DNA of 64,000 nt from Planococcus citreus (GTDB lineage Bacteria; Bacillota; Bacilli; Bacillales_A; Planococcaceae). The notes below the pieces were generated by a model. That model saw nothing but the letters and a program-made list of their open reading frames with translations. It had not been told where the DNA came from and did no database searches. Positions 1 through 10,053 of this stretch are shown piece after piece. The position numbers and the translations under genes were made by a program. Every line of letters starts with the position of its first letter. Positions within the stretch are counted from its first letter, which is position 1. The stretch is from NCBI RefSeq assembly GCF_003664125.1, contig NZ_RCCP01000006.1:33698-97697 (forward strand), written 5' to 3'.

Positions 1-459
1 TTGCAATTGCAAGAAAAACAAAAACTACGCTTCATGTACGGAGTTAACGAACGCCAGTTCAAAACTTTGTTCAACAAAGCTGGTAAAATGGAAGGCAAAC
101 ACGGCGAGAACTTTATGATCTTGCTTGAAACACGCCTTGACAACGTCGTTTACCGCCTCGGCCTTGCGCGCACTCGCCGCCAAGCCCGCCAATTGGTAAA
201 CCACGGCCACATCCTTGTTGATGGCAAACGTGTAGACATCCCGTCTTACGCTGTGAAACCAGGACAAACAATCGCTTTCCGCGAAAAGTCCAACAACCTT
301 GATGTTGTTAACGAAGCGATCGAAGTTAACAGCTTCGTTCCAGAATACGTTTCAATCGACGCTGACAAAAAAGAAGGCACATTCGTCCGTCTCCCAGAGC
401 GCAGCGAATTGTCTGCTGAAATCAACGAACAATTGATCGTTGAGTTCTACTCACGTTAA
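1..459 (+). CDS. rpsD: 30S ribosomal protein S4 (5'-truncated by window edge)
   Basis: Primary rRNA-binding protein of the small subunit body. It nucleates 30S assembly on the 5' domain of 16S rRNA and in many bacteria represses its own translation. The visible 152 codons correspond to about residues 49-200 of the usual 200-residue protein. The S4 RNA-binding domain, with the run [20 protein letters not shown] and [14 protein letters not shown], is intact to the C-terminal FYSR. The first codon in the window (TTG) is an internal leucine and not a start. A strong terminator follows directly. Identity is secure; only the N-terminal third is missing because of the window boundary. Confidence 0.97.
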   Translation: MQLQEKQKLRFMYGVNERQFKTLFNKAGKMEGKHGENFMILLETRLDNVVYRLGLARTRRQARQLVNHGHILVDGKRVDIPSYAVKPGQTIAFREKSNNLDVVNEAIEVNSFVPEYVSIDADKKEGTFVRLPERSELSAEINEQLIVEFYSR

Positions 460-470
460 TCGATTGACGA

Positions 471-503
471 AAACCCTCCAGGTTCGCCTGGAGGGTTTTT
501 TCT
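471..503 (+). terminator. rho-independent terminator of rpsD
   Basis: A 12-bp perfect stem (AAACCCTCCAGG with its complement) with a TTCG tetraloop, followed by a T run, 11 nt after the rpsD stop. The opposite strand also ends in a short T run, so it may serve the converging kinase gene too. Confidence 0.93.
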
Positions 504-517
504 ATTTTCTATGGCAA

Positions 518-1084
518 TTATTCTTCGGCCAGCTTTTTACTCCAACTTTCACTAAAATTCGTCCATCCGCCAATTGCTTCCCCATCCATTATCCTTGCAA
601 CGATCCTCTCTGCAGCCACTTCAAGAGAGGTTTCCATTGTATTGACTTCAATGTCATAGGTTTCATTTTGGCGATGGACAAACTCCAATTGCGCCCGTCC
701 TTGCCCAATTATTCGGTTCCCTCTGTTCTTTTCCCGCCTGTCGATTTCCTCTACACTGCAATGGATGCCTATAAAAAGCACCGGATATTCCTTCAATACA
801 GATACAAGATGGGAAATCGTTTCCTCATCATGAAGGATTTGATCGACAATCAAGTGGATGCCTTTATCCGAAAACAGCTTTACAGTCTCGTGAAAAAACA
901 CTTCTGTCGGAATGGGTATCAACTTTGACGTGTTGCGATTTTCCATTTTCTCGATTACTAGATCAAAGTCGTCAATGCCAAAATGGAAATACCCTTCCAA
1001 TTTTGTTGCCAACAGCTTAGCTAAAGAAGATTTTCCTGAACTGGAAACACCATTTAATAAGATGATTTTCCCTTTGTTTATCAT
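518..1084 (-). CDS. chloramphenicol phosphotransferase-like P-loop kinase
   Basis: Small (188 aa) nucleotide-dependent kinase of the CPT-like P-loop family. A Walker A motif, GVSSSGKSS, sits about 12 residues from the N-terminus, followed by a FGIDDFDL segment that in this family carries the substrate-side acid. Members phosphorylate small hydroxylated molecules; the substrate here cannot be read from sequence. I chose the ATG at 1084 because AAAGGGG lies 8 nt before it; a longer frame reaching 1108 has no comparable ribosome site. It converges on rpsD and is alone on its strand. Resistance to chloramphenicol is not implied: most chromosomal homologues are of unknown role. Confidence 0.75.
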   Translation of the reverse strand: MINKGKIILLNGVSSSGKSSLAKLLATKLEGYFHFGIDDFDLVIEKMENRNTSKLIPIPTEVFFHETVKLFSDKGIHLIVDQILHDEETISHLVSVLKEYPVLFIGIHCSVEEIDRREKNRGNRIIGQGRAQLEFVHRQNETYDIEVNTMETSLEVAAERIVARIMDGEAIGGWTNFSESWSKKLAEE

Positions 1085-1255
1085 CGCGCTGACCCCTTTC
1101 TTGACCATACCGGCGCTATATCCCGAATTCGCTTTCGGCCTCTATTCTCTATAATGTATTCTAAACTTCCCCTCAAAATAGCGCCAACTCCTTTTATGTC
1201 GTCGATTCCTCTCGCGGGCTATGCTACACTGTAGCCATATAAAGGAGGCGTCTTT

Positions 1256-2068
1256 ATGCGAATCGTATCCATTTGCCCAAGCAATACCGAGTTGCTCGCT
1301 TTTTTGAAAGCCGATCATCTGCTGGTCGGCGTCGATGATTATTCCGACTGGCCGAAGAGCATCGAACGGCTTCCGCGTCTGGGGCCGGATCTCTCAATAC
1401 GCATGGATGAAGTCGAAGCCCTTGCGCCAGACATCGTCCTGGCATCGCTCAGCGTGCCCGGCATGGAAAAAAATATTGAAGAGCTCGAAAAACGCAACAT
1501 TCCGCACCTTATCCTGGACCCGCAATCGCTCGCGGACATCCGCAATGATCTGGAAACGGTCGCCGAAGCCATTCACTTCGACAGCTCAGCGGTTCTCGCG
1601 GAATATGACGCAGCGATCGCCGAATTGAAAAAACGAGGCGACAGCGCCACGTCCTCTCCGTCCCTCTACTGGGAATGGTGGCCAAAACCCGTCTTCACCC
1701 CGGGAGGCGTCAATTGGCTCAGCGAAATCAGCCGGCTTGTCGGCGCCCGCAATTGTTTCGAAGATGAGGAACCGGCGAACATCCAAACAGATTGGGATGC
1801 CGTTAAACAACGCAATCCGGACTATATTTTGCTCGCTTGGGTCGGCATCATGACCTCGAAAGTCAAACCAGAACTTGTCTTGAAACGCCCGGATTGGAAA
1901 TCGATGAAAGCGATCGAACATATCCATGTGATGGAAGAGGCTTTATTCTGCCGGCCATCCCCCAGGTTGATCGAAGGGGCCATCAAACTCGGCAAATTGG
2001 TCCATCCACAAGCATTCGCGGATTTCCCGCTCCCTTCATTCATTAAAGAAAAGCAATCGCATGTATAA
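1256..2068 (+). CDS. cobalamin-type ABC substrate-binding fold protein (BtuF-like), cytosolic form
   Basis: 270 aa with the helical-backbone periplasmic-binding fold of the BtuF/FhuD class. It begins directly with the fold (RIVSICPSNTELL) and has LVGVDDYSDWP and a C-terminal RPSPRLIEGA, features of the cobalamin-binding protein subfamily (COG0614). There is no signal peptide or lipobox, so it is probably cytosolic, unlike transporter-linked homologues, and no permease or ATPase lies nearby. AAAGGAGGCG precedes the ATG. Ligand unknown: a corrinoid is the family expectation, and a metal chelate is possible. It converges on the stress gene at 2132. Confidence 0.75.
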   Translation: MRIVSICPSNTELLAFLKADHLLVGVDDYSDWPKSIERLPRLGPDLSIRMDEVEALAPDIVLASLSVPGMEKNIEELEKRNIPHLILDPQSLADIRNDLETVAEAIHFDSSAVLAEYDAAIAELKKRGDSATSSPSLYWEWWPKPVFTPGGVNWLSEISRLVGARNCFEDEEPANIQTDWDAVKQRNPDYILLAWVGIMTSKVKPELVLKRPDWKSMKAIEHIHVMEEALFCRPSPRLIEGAIKLGKLVHPQAFADFPLPSFIKEKQSHV

Positions 2069-2081
2069 TGCAAGACCCCAA

Positions 2082-2120
2082 AAACCCCACGGCGCATAAC
2101 AGCGCCGCGGGGTTTTTTCG
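2082..2120. terminator. bidirectional terminator
   Basis: GC-rich stem (AACCCC..GGCGC paired with GCGCCGCGGGGTT, one mismatch) with T runs on both strands, between two convergent genes. Confidence 0.88.
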
Positions 2121-2131
2121 TCTATCCAACT

Positions 2132-2680
2132 TTACAGCCGGTCGCGCCCCGGCCCGGCATCACCGCGAATATTTGTTGAGCGTTCGGTACCGATCAATGG
2201 ATCATCATTTTCTGTAAACCGGTCCACATCATTGCGGTCGGGCTGTTTCGCTTCATCGTCTTCCACTAGTACGAGAATGTGCCCTTCTTTAAACTGTTCT
2301 TCGTAGCTTTTTGCTTCGTCTTCAGGGACGCCAAGGCCAATTAAAGCGCCGGCAATCCCACCAACGCCCGCTCCCGCTGCTGCGCCTGTCAAACCGGCTG
2401 CAATCGGGCCAGCTGCAACGATTGGCCCGATGCCCGGAATTGCCAGCGCGCCAAGGCCGGCCAAGACGCCGCCGAGACCGCCGAGCGCTCCGCCTGTAGC
2501 GGCACCGGCAGCGGCTCCTTCACCGGCCTGCGTCCCAGTTTCTTCTGTTACGCGCTCTACATCACCCTTATCTTTACTGAGCACTGAAATGTCTTCGTCG
2601 CGGTAGCCTTGCCGCTGAAGATCTTCGATGACTTCCACCGCTTCCATTTCCGTACCGTATGATCCGACCACTCGTGACAT
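2132..2680 (-). CDS. general stress protein with glycine-zipper core
   Basis: 182 aa. The N-terminal half (residues 1-60) is a compact alpha/beta domain typical of the YflT/GSP17M stress family (VVGSYGTEMEAVEVIEDLQRQ). Residues ~63-120 form a Gly/Ala-rich hydrophobic stretch with many small-xxx-small repeats, able to insert in or pack on membrane. The tail is acidic and charged. The ATG at 2680 is preceded by TGGAGGG. A sigma-B-type promoter (GTTTAG-N13-GGGAAA) lies 59 bp upstream, which agrees with the family's stress induction. Biochemical role unknown. Confidence 0.82.
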   Translation of the reverse strand: MSRVVGSYGTEMEAVEVIEDLQRQGYRDEDISVLSKDKGDVERVTEETGTQAGEGAAAGAATGGALGGLGGVLAGLGALAIPGIGPIVAAGPIAAGLTGAAAGAGVGGIAGALIGLGVPEDEAKSYEEQFKEGHILVLVEDDEAKQPDRNDVDRFTENDDPLIGTERSTNIRGDAGPGRDRL

Positions 2681-2738
2681 ATTACTCGCCCTCCATTTCA
2701 TATTTTGGAATCCTGTTCATGCATCTTAGTGATATATG

Positions 2739-2763
2739 TTTCCCCATCGAAGATGCGCTAAAC
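2739..2763 (-). promoter_or_regulatory. candidate sigma-B promoter of the general stress gene
   Basis: On the minus strand GTTTAG, a 13-nt spacer, then GGGAAA. This fits the Bacillus sigma-B consensus (GTTTAA / GGGWAW, spacer 12-14) and the gene downstream belongs to a stress family. Confidence 0.7.
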
Positions 2764-2773
2764 ATTTCACAAC

Positions 2774-2808
2774 ATCAAAAAACGCCGCCAGCAAATGCTG
2801 GCGGCGTC
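2774..2808 (-). terminator. terminator of tyrS
   Basis: Perfect 10-bp stem CGCCGCCAGC / GCTGGCGGCG with a 4-nt loop, followed on the minus strand by seven Ts, just after the tyrS stop. Confidence 0.93.
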
Positions 2809-2813
2809 AGTGT

Positions 2814-4094
<1,281 letters not shown>

Positions 4095-4123
4095 TTATCT
4101 GCTTCACCTGATTGCCGGGACAC

Positions 4124-4349
4124 AAAAAAGCCCCTGCATGAAATTCATGCAGGGACGCATATGCGCGGTACCACCCAGCTTGGAGGACACATCCTCCCAC
4201 TTGAACGTGCCAGACGGGGCACTTCCGCAAACTCCAGGCCTGTAATTCGACGCATGCATTTTGGCCGGTTTGCACCATCCACCGGCTCTCTGGTTTCAAA
4301 ATTGCATGCCCTACTGGGGGCCGTTCTCCGTTTGATTATGAAGATTCTA
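4124..4349 (-). promoter_or_regulatory. T-box leader, tyrosine-specific
   Basis: The minus strand carries the conserved T-box element GGGTGGTACCGCGC (4163-4176) followed by a terminator hairpin CCCTGCATG/CATGCAGGG with a T6 run (4124-4154). In stem I the specifier loop reads GAAT-TAC-A, giving specifier codon TAC (4242-4244) for tyrosine, with the GAGAGCC/GGTGCAAACC elements nearby. Uncharged tRNA-Tyr is expected to stabilise the antiterminator and permit tyrS transcription. Confidence 0.96.
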
Positions 4350-4355
4350 TTATGT

Positions 4356-4383
4356 AGTGTACTCGAATCCTAAAGATTGTCAA
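4356..4383 (-). promoter_or_regulatory. sigma-A promoter of tyrS leader
   Basis: TTGACA (4378-4383), 16-nt spacer, TACACT (4356-4361) on the minus strand; initiation about 7 nt downstream starts the T-box RNA. Confidence 0.75.
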
Positions 4384-4412
4384 TATCTTTCGTTTCAATT
4401 ATCGGATTATGC

Positions 4413-4418
4413 TATAAT
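4413..4418 (+). promoter_or_regulatory. extended -10 of the PBP promoter
   Basis: TGC-TATAAT about 28 bp before the GTG start of the PBP gene; no good -35 is visible. Confidence 0.5.
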
Positions 4419-4445
4419 GAAAAAGATTTTTAGGAGGGGGATAAT

Positions 4446-7400
4446 GTGCAAGATAAATTTAGAAGATGGTTATTGAAGGCAGAGGAAACAACCGATAGAT
4501 GGACTTCCCATAAGTGGTTTAGGCGTTTTAAAATCACGACGGGCGTCATTTGGAATTTGGCAATCATTCTAGCTATTATACTGGTGGCGGGCGGCGTGTT
4601 TGCCGCATCGGCAGGAGCCGGCTATTTCGCTTCACTGGTGGACGAAGAACAGCTGCGGACTGAAGAGGAAATGCTGTCGGACATCTATAGCTATGAAGAA
4701 ACTTCCCAATTGTACTTTGCCGACAATACCTACCTTGGCAAACTGCAAACCGACCTTGACCGCGAAGAAACGACTTTGGAAGATGTCTCCGATGTGGCTA
4801 TCGATGCAGTCCTAGCTACTGAAGATGAGTATTTCTTTGAACATGAAGGAATTGTCCCGAAAGCAATCATGCGTGGCTTGTTCCAGGATGTCTCCAATTC
4901 GGACAGCCAATCAGGCGGATCAACGTTGACCCAGCAATTAATCAAAAACCAGATTTTGACAAACGAAGTATCTTATGAACGCAAAGCGAAAGAAATCCTC
5001 TTGGCGATGCGTCTTGAGAAATTCATGAACAAAGAAGACATTATGGAAGCTTATTTGAATATCATCCCATATGGCCGAAATTCAGCGGGCACGAACATCG
5101 CAGGGATCGAAACGGCTGCTAAAGGCATATTCGATGTTCCTGCAAGCGACTTGAACTTGCCGCAAGCGGCATTCATCGCCGGCATCCCGAAAGCGCCTTT
5201 CAGTTACACACCATATACAAACAGGGGTGAAGTTAAAGAGGAGGCCGGCCTTGAGCCTGGCCTCAACCGCATGAAAACGGTCTTGTACCGCATGCTTGAA
5301 ACAGGCTATATCACCGAAGCGGAATATCAAGAAGCTTTGGAGTACGATATTGTCGCAGACTTCAGAACTGGTGAAACCCGCTCATACGAAGATCATCCTT
5401 TCGTAACTGCAGAGTTAGAGAAACGCGCCACCCGCATCATCATGGATGTGCTGGCCGAGCAAAATGGCATTGATCCTGAAACACTGGACCAGGATCAAAA
5501 CCTCTATGAGGAATATGCAATTTTAGCTGACCGCGCTGTGCGGTCGAATGGCTACCGAATCCATTCGAGTATCAATAAAGAACTGTATATTGCGCAAGAA
5601 AAGACACAAAAAGCCTATCAAGGATACGGCACGACCCTATCCGAGGATTATATCGATGAAGACGGCGAAACAAAAACCCGCCAACTGCCTGTACAAGTCG
5701 GCAGTGTTACTTTGGAAAACGACACCGGCCGTATTCTAAGCTTTGTTGGCGGACGTGACCACGAAATCGAAAACTTGAACCACGCAACACAAGCCTATCG
5801 CTCGATCGGTTCTACGGTTAAGCCCCTGCTCGTTTACGGCCCAGCCTTGGAAAATGGCTTGATCGGCGCCGGCAGCCCGGTGGTCGATGTGAAATTTACA
5901 ATGAACGATAACGGCAATAGCTATGAACCAACGAACTTCATTCCAACAAGCGAGCAAGGCATCATGCCGGCACGCGATGCACTTGCACAATCGCAGAACC
6001 TTCCCGCCTTGCGCTTGTTTGCTCAAATGCGCGACGACATGCCGATCCAATATTTGATCGACAATGGCTTCTCGCGCGTAGATGAAGGTGATGGCGTCGT
6101 TTCCTCAGCACTTGGCGGCGGCATTGAAGGGTCTGTTGAAGAAGTCGCGAATGCCTATGCAGCTCTCGCCAATGGCGGCAAGCATATGGAAACAACGATG
6201 ATCGATAAAATCGAAGATGCAGATGGCAATGTCATTTATGAACATGAAGCCGAAGCGAAAGACGTCTTCACGCCTCAAGCTTCCTACGTATTGACCGATA
6301 TGCTTCGCGATGTCTTCAAGACAGATCGCGGAACGGCCAATCGCGCAAACGGCATGCTGAAGTTCAACGCGGACTTTGCCGGCAAGACCGGAACGACACA
6401 AGAAACACGCGATGTCTGGCTCGTCGGCTATAACCCGAACATCACGATGGGCGTTTGGCTCGGCTATGATAAAGAAAAGTATTCTCTCGATAATTTCAGA
6501 AACCAAAACTTGCAGCCATCCGTCCGCGTCAACCAATTATGGGCGAACTTGATGAATGCAACTTATGACGTCGCACCTGACGCTATCGGTTCAGGAGACA
6601 AATTCCAGGAACCAGATGGCATCGTCAGCCGCTCGTTCTGCGGAATCTCTGGATTCGCTCCGAACGAAGCTTGTAAAAAAGCCGGCTTGGTCCGCTCCGA
6701 CTTGTTCATCGCTGATATCATGACGCCTAAAGATGGCGACGACAGCTTGAGCAGCGGCTCATACACGACCATCAACGGCAAACGCTATGCTGCTTTGTCA
6801 AATACTCCAAGTGAATTTGTGTCAGGCGGCGGCCTCGGCGTTTCAGAAGAATACGTCGATCGCATGCTCGCTCCATTCGGAGGAGACGCAGGCAAATTAT
6901 TCCCTGGCAGTTCACGATTCAGCAACGTCGTCTCCAGCGCCAAGTTCGATGCAGACAGCGCGGCCCCTGCCCCTGTCGGCACTTCGATCAATGGACGCAC
7001 AATCACGTGGAGCGATTCCGCTTCAAACGATGTCGTCGGTTACCGTGTATTCCGCGGCGGTAGCAGAGTCGCTTCAGTTTCAGAATCGAGCAGTAACTCC
7101 TTTAGCGCACCTGGCCCTGGAACTTATACAGTCGTCGCAGTGGATATTACAGGCCGTCAATCGGCAGCGTCCAATGGCGTGACGATTGCAGCGCCAAAAC
7201 CGGAACCTGCTCCTGAACCAGAACCTGCTCCTGCCCCGGAACCGGAACCTGAAAGAGAAGAAACTCCGGCGCCAGCGCAAGAAACAGAAAGACAAGAGCC
7301 GGAAGAAGAACCGGCTGAGGAAGAACCAGCCGAAGAAACTCCAGCTCCAGAAGAACCGGAAGAAGAACCAGAAGAAGAGGAAGAAGCACCACCTGAAGAA

Positions 7401-7478
7401 CCGGAAGAACCGGAACAACCAGAAGAGCAGTCAGAACCTGACACGGAAACTCCAGAGAACGAAGAAGACGCAGCATGA
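4446..7478 (+). CDS. class A penicillin-binding protein (PBP1A type) with FN3 domain
   Basis: Bifunctional peptidoglycan polymerase, 1010 aa, starting with GTG after AGGAGGGGG. Residues 1-33 are cytosolic and ~34-60 form one membrane anchor. The glycosyltransferase family 51 domain has ATEDEYFFEHEG (catalytic Glu126), GGSTLTQQLIKN and the YLNIIPYGRNSAG helix. The transpeptidase has STVK (456-459), SQN (516-518) and KTGT (647-650). A fibronectin III domain spans ~841-914 and is followed by a ~95-residue Pro/Glu-rich tail. The protein polymerises lipid II glycan and cross-links stem peptides outside the cell. All catalytic motifs are intact. Which named PBP of Bacillus is the true orthologue is not certain. 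Confidence 0.95.
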   Translation: MQDKFRRWLLKAEETTDRWTSHKWFRRFKITTGVIWNLAIILAIILVAGGVFAASAGAGYFASLVDEEQLRTEEEMLSDIYSYEETSQLYFADNTYLGKLQTDLDREETTLEDVSDVAIDAVLATEDEYFFEHEGIVPKAIMRGLFQDVSNSDSQSGGSTLTQQLIKNQILTNEVSYERKAKEILLAMRLEKFMNKEDIMEAYLNIIPYGRNSAGTNIAGIETAAKGIFDVPASDLNLPQAAFIAGIPKAPFSYTPYTNRGEVKEEAGLEPGLNRMKTVLYRMLETGYITEAEYQEALEYDIVADFRTGETRSYEDHPFVTAELEKRATRIIMDVLAEQNGIDPETLDQDQNLYEEYAILADRAVRSNGYRIHSSINKELYIAQEKTQKAYQGYGTTLSEDYIDEDGETKTRQLPVQVGSVTLENDTGRILSFVGGRDHEIENLNHATQAYRSIGSTVKPLLVYGPALENGLIGAGSPVVDVKFTMNDNGNSYEPTNFIPTSEQGIMPARDALAQSQNLPALRLFAQMRDDMPIQYLIDNGFSRVDEGDGVVSSALGGGIEGSVEEVANAYAALANGGKHMETTMIDKIEDADGNVIYEHEAEAKDVFTPQASYVLTDMLRDVFKTDRGTANRANGMLKFNADFAGKTGTTQETRDVWLVGYNPNITMGVWLGYDKEKYSLDNFRNQNLQPSVRVNQLWANLMNATYDVAPDAIGSGDKFQEPDGIVSRSFCGISGFAPNEACKKAGLVRSDLFIADIMTPKDGDDSLSSGSYTTINGKRYAALSNTPSEFVSGGGLGVSEEYVDRMLAPFGGDAGKLFPGSSRFSNVVSSAKFDADSAAPAPVGTSINGRTITWSDSASNDVVGYRVFRGGSRVASVSESSSNSFSAPGPGTYTVVAVDITGRQSAASNGVTIAAPKPEPAPEPEPAPAPEPEPEREETPAPAQETERQEPEEEPAEEEPAEETPAPEEPEEEPEEEEEAPPEEPEEPEQPEEQSEPDTETPENEEDAA
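7200..7475 (+). repeat. low-complexity Pro/Glu-coding tail of the PBP
   Basis: Imperfect GAAGAACC(N)-type hexa/nonanucleotide repetition encoding EPEPAPAP and EEPEEEPEEEE-like runs. Long open frames on the minus strand here are by-products of this composition. Confidence 0.85.
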
Positions 7479-7480
7479 CA

Positions 7481-7517
7481 AAAGCCCCTCTGCATTTAGC
7501 AGAGGGGCTTTTTTTAA
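7481..7517. terminator. bidirectional terminator between PBP and acsA
   Basis: Perfect stem AGCCCCTCTGC / GCAGAGGGGCT with T runs on both sides; it overlaps the last bases of acsA. Confidence 0.92.
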
Positions 7518-9235
7518 TCTTCCATTGTGGACAAATCGCCAGTCGGCAGATCCAATTCCCAAGCTTTCAAGACACGGCGCATGATTTTGCCGCTTCGCGT
7601 TTTCGGAAGCTTGTCTTTAAATTCAATTTCACGCGGTGCTGCGTGTGCAGCCAGTTCTTTTTTGACAAACTGCCGGATGTCCTCGATCAGTTCATCGGAT
7701 GGCTCGTAGCCTTCAACAAGCGCGACGAACGCTTTGATGATTTCCCCGCGCACCGGATCAGGTTTGCCGATGACACCTGCTTCAGCGACTGCCGGATGCT
7801 CGAGTAGTTTGCTTTCGACTTCGAATGGCCCAACACGCTCGCCTGACGTCATAATGACATCGTCCACTCTTCCTTGGAACCAGAAATACCCATCCTCGTC
7901 CATATAAGCCGAGTCTCCAGACACATACCATTCATCATTCAAGAAATAGGAGTCGTACTTTTGCGGGTTGTTCCAGATTTGGCGCATCATGGATGGCCAG
8001 CCTTTTTTAATCGCCAGATTCCCCATTTGATTCGCCGGCAATTCCTTGCCTTGATCATCTACAATCGCCGCTTGCACACCTGGTATCGGTTTGCCCATCG
8101 AGCCTGGCTTGATTGCCATCGATGGGTAATTGCAAATGACTTGTGCCCCTGTTTCCGTCATCCACCATGTATCGTGGATCCGTTTATCGAACACTTGCGC
8201 ACCCCACTTGACGACTTCCGGGTTCAACGGCTCACCCACGGATAAAACGTGGCGCAATGTGGACAGATCGTATTCTTTCACCAATGCATCACCTGCGCCC
8301 ATCAACATGCGGAACGCTGTCGGGGCACTATACCATACCGTGACACCAAAATCTTCAATTGCCTGATACCAGGCATCCGGAGAGAAACGACCCCCGAGAA
8401 TGACAGTCGTGACGCCGTTCAGCCACGGAGAGAACACGCCGTAAGCCGTTCCCGTCACCCAGCCTGGGTCAGCTGTGCACCAATAAATATCTTGCTCCTG
8501 GAAATCCAACACCCATTTACCTGTCTGGTATTGCTGCACCATGGCATATTGCGCGTGCAGGACGCCTTTTGGTTTGCCTGTAGAACCGGATGTATAATGA
8601 AGAACCAATCCATCTTCTTTTTCCAGCCATTCGACATCGAATTGATCCGAGCAGGAATCAAGATGCTTGAGCACATCGACATGGCCCCCGCTTTCTTCTG
8701 CCCCTTCCGCTCCCACTAGGAAGATCGTCTTCAAATTGGGAAGACGGTCTTTCGGGATGCGCGGGAGCAATTCCGGCGTCGTGATGATCGCTTTGGCGTC
8801 GCTGTCATCCAGACGGTCGTAGATTGCCCCTTCCATGAATGCTTCAAATAGCGGCCCAACGATCAAGCCCATCTTCAATGCACCGAACATCAGGAAATAC
8901 AGTTCAGGAGAACGCGGCATAAAGATGAAGATGCGGTCTCCTTTCTCCAAATCGGAATGCGATTTCAAAAGATTCGCCGCGCGGTTCGTCATGCGCTTCA
9001 TCTCATAGAATGTATAGGTTTCATGACGATGCTGGTCTTTATAATAGAGAGCGACTTTGTTTTTGCGGTCCGATTCAGCATGGCGGTCAATCGCCTCATG
9101 GGCCATATTGATTTTTCCGGTTTGAGACCAGCTGAACTCTTTTTCAACTTCCGACCAATCGAAACTCGCCGACTGCTCTTCGTAATTATGTAAATGATGC
9201 TCCCCTGGTTTTGCTGGTAACGCTTCCACTTTCAC
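7514..9235 (-). CDS. acsA: acetyl-CoA synthetase
   Basis: AMP-forming ligase that converts acetate, ATP and CoA to acetyl-CoA. 573 aa from the GTG at 9235, which has AAAGGGTG at proper distance and gives an N-terminus (KVEALPAKPGEHHLHNY) colinear with Bacillus AcsA; a GTG at 9244 is the alternative. The adenylation P-loop YTSGSTGKPKG is at ~214-224. The C-terminal KTRSGKIMRR holds the catalytic lysine (about Lys550) that AcuA acetylates and AcuC deacetylates in Bacillus. The divergent acuABC operon supports this regulation. The closeness of starts (~165 bp) suggests shared control; I found no convincing cre site in the gap. Confidence 0.96.
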   Translation of the reverse strand: MKVEALPAKPGEHHLHNYEEQSASFDWSEVEKEFSWSQTGKINMAHEAIDRHAESDRKNKVALYYKDQHRHETYTFYEMKRMTNRAANLLKSHSDLEKGDRIFIFMPRSPELYFLMFGALKMGLIVGPLFEAFMEGAIYDRLDDSDAKAIITTPELLPRIPKDRLPNLKTIFLVGAEGAEESGGHVDVLKHLDSCSDQFDVEWLEKEDGLVLHYTSGSTGKPKGVLHAQYAMVQQYQTGKWVLDFQEQDIYWCTADPGWVTGTAYGVFSPWLNGVTTVILGGRFSPDAWYQAIEDFGVTVWYSAPTAFRMLMGAGDALVKEYDLSTLRHVLSVGEPLNPEVVKWGAQVFDKRIHDTWWMTETGAQVICNYPSMAIKPGSMGKPIPGVQAAIVDDQGKELPANQMGNLAIKKGWPSMMRQIWNNPQKYDSYFLNDEWYVSGDSAYMDEDGYFWFQGRVDDVIMTSGERVGPFEVESKLLEHPAVAEAGVIGKPDPVRGEIIKAFVALVEGYEPSDELIEDIRQFVKKELAAHAAPREIEFKDKLPKTRSGKIMRRVLKAWELDLPTGDLSTMED

Positions 9236-9401
9236 ATAAATCACCCTTTCCCTTTGTTTCTCTATATTCTACATCAACCTGGAAGGTAAATGCTAATAAT
9301 TTTAATTCTTTAGAAAATACGGTGTATTTATCCAAGCAACTTTCTTTTCCTTCCGCCCTTCATGTATAATGAAGCTAATTGCAACCACAGGCGGTGAAAT
9401 G

Positions 9402-10034
9402 ATGGAACATAAGAAGACGTACAATGCGATGGAATTGAAAACGAAACACGGGCCACTCATCATCGAAGGCCCCGTCCCATCTAAGGAATTGAAAGAACTG
9501 GATTTCCATGAGGACTTGGTCGCTTTCCGCCCACCGGAACAGCAGCATAAAGCCATCACGGAAATAGCGGATTTACCGGAAGGGCGCATATTGATTGCGC
9601 GTGACCAAAACATGATTGTCGGGTATGTCACCTACCTCTACCCCGATCCACTTGAACGCTGGTCCGAAGGAAAGATGGAAAACTTGATCGAGCTCGGGGC
9701 GATCGAGGTCATTCCGAAATATCGCGGTGCCGGTGTCGGCAAAGCACTGCTGCAAGTATCGATGATGGATGATGCCTTTGACGATTTCATCGTCATCACG
9801 ACCGAATATTATTGGCATTGGGATTTAAAAGGAACCGGGCTGAATGTCTGGGAATACCGCAAGATCATGGAAAAGATGATGCAGGCTGGGGGGCTGGAGT
9901 ATTTCGCCACGGATGATCCGGAAATCAGCTCGCATCCAGCCAACACGCTGATGGCGCGCATCGGTTCTCGCGTCGATACCGAGTCGATTCAAAAGTTCGA
10001 CCAGCTGCGTTTCATGAACCGCTATATGTACTGA
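9402..10034 (+). CDS. acuA: acetoin utilization acetyltransferase AcuA
   Basis: GNAT-family protein acetyltransferase, 210 aa, that inactivates AcsA by acetylating its active-site lysine. The GNAT core is visible: LIARDQN, the IELGAIEVIPKYRGAGVGKALL acetyl-CoA loop region and a conserved DDFIVITTEYYWHWDLKG stretch typical of AcuA. The start is the second of two adjacent ATGs, 7 nt from AGGCGGTGA; its MEHKKTY matches the family N-terminus. An extended -10 (TGTATAAT, ending 9370) precedes it. First gene of acuABC. Confidence 0.95.
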   Translation: MEHKKTYNAMELKTKHGPLIIEGPVPSKELKELDFHEDLVAFRPPEQQHKAITEIADLPEGRILIARDQNMIVGYVTYLYPDPLERWSEGKMENLIELGAIEVIPKYRGAGVGKALLQVSMMDDAFDDFIVITTEYYWHWDLKGTGLNVWEYRKIMEKMMQAGGLEYFATDDPEISSHPANTLMARIGSRVDTESIQKFDQLRFMNRYMY

Positions 10035-10053
10035 TTACTAAAGGGGTGTTTGT

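Noticed and set aside
518..1084. Chloramphenicol resistance gene
   Set aside because: Only the P-loop fold of the CPT family is supported; the chromosomal setting and divergence do not justify a resistance call.
440..1154. Plus-strand frames over the kinase gene
   Set aside because: Antisense shadows; they also run through the rpsD terminator.
7080..7495. Three overlapping minus-strand frames of Ser-, Phe- or Leu-rich repeats
   Set aside because: By-products of the low-complexity Pro/Glu codons of the PBP tail.
9236..9401. cre site between acsA and acuA, as known in B. subtilis
   Set aside because: I found no sequence with a convincing cre core in this gap; absence is noted only as not seen.
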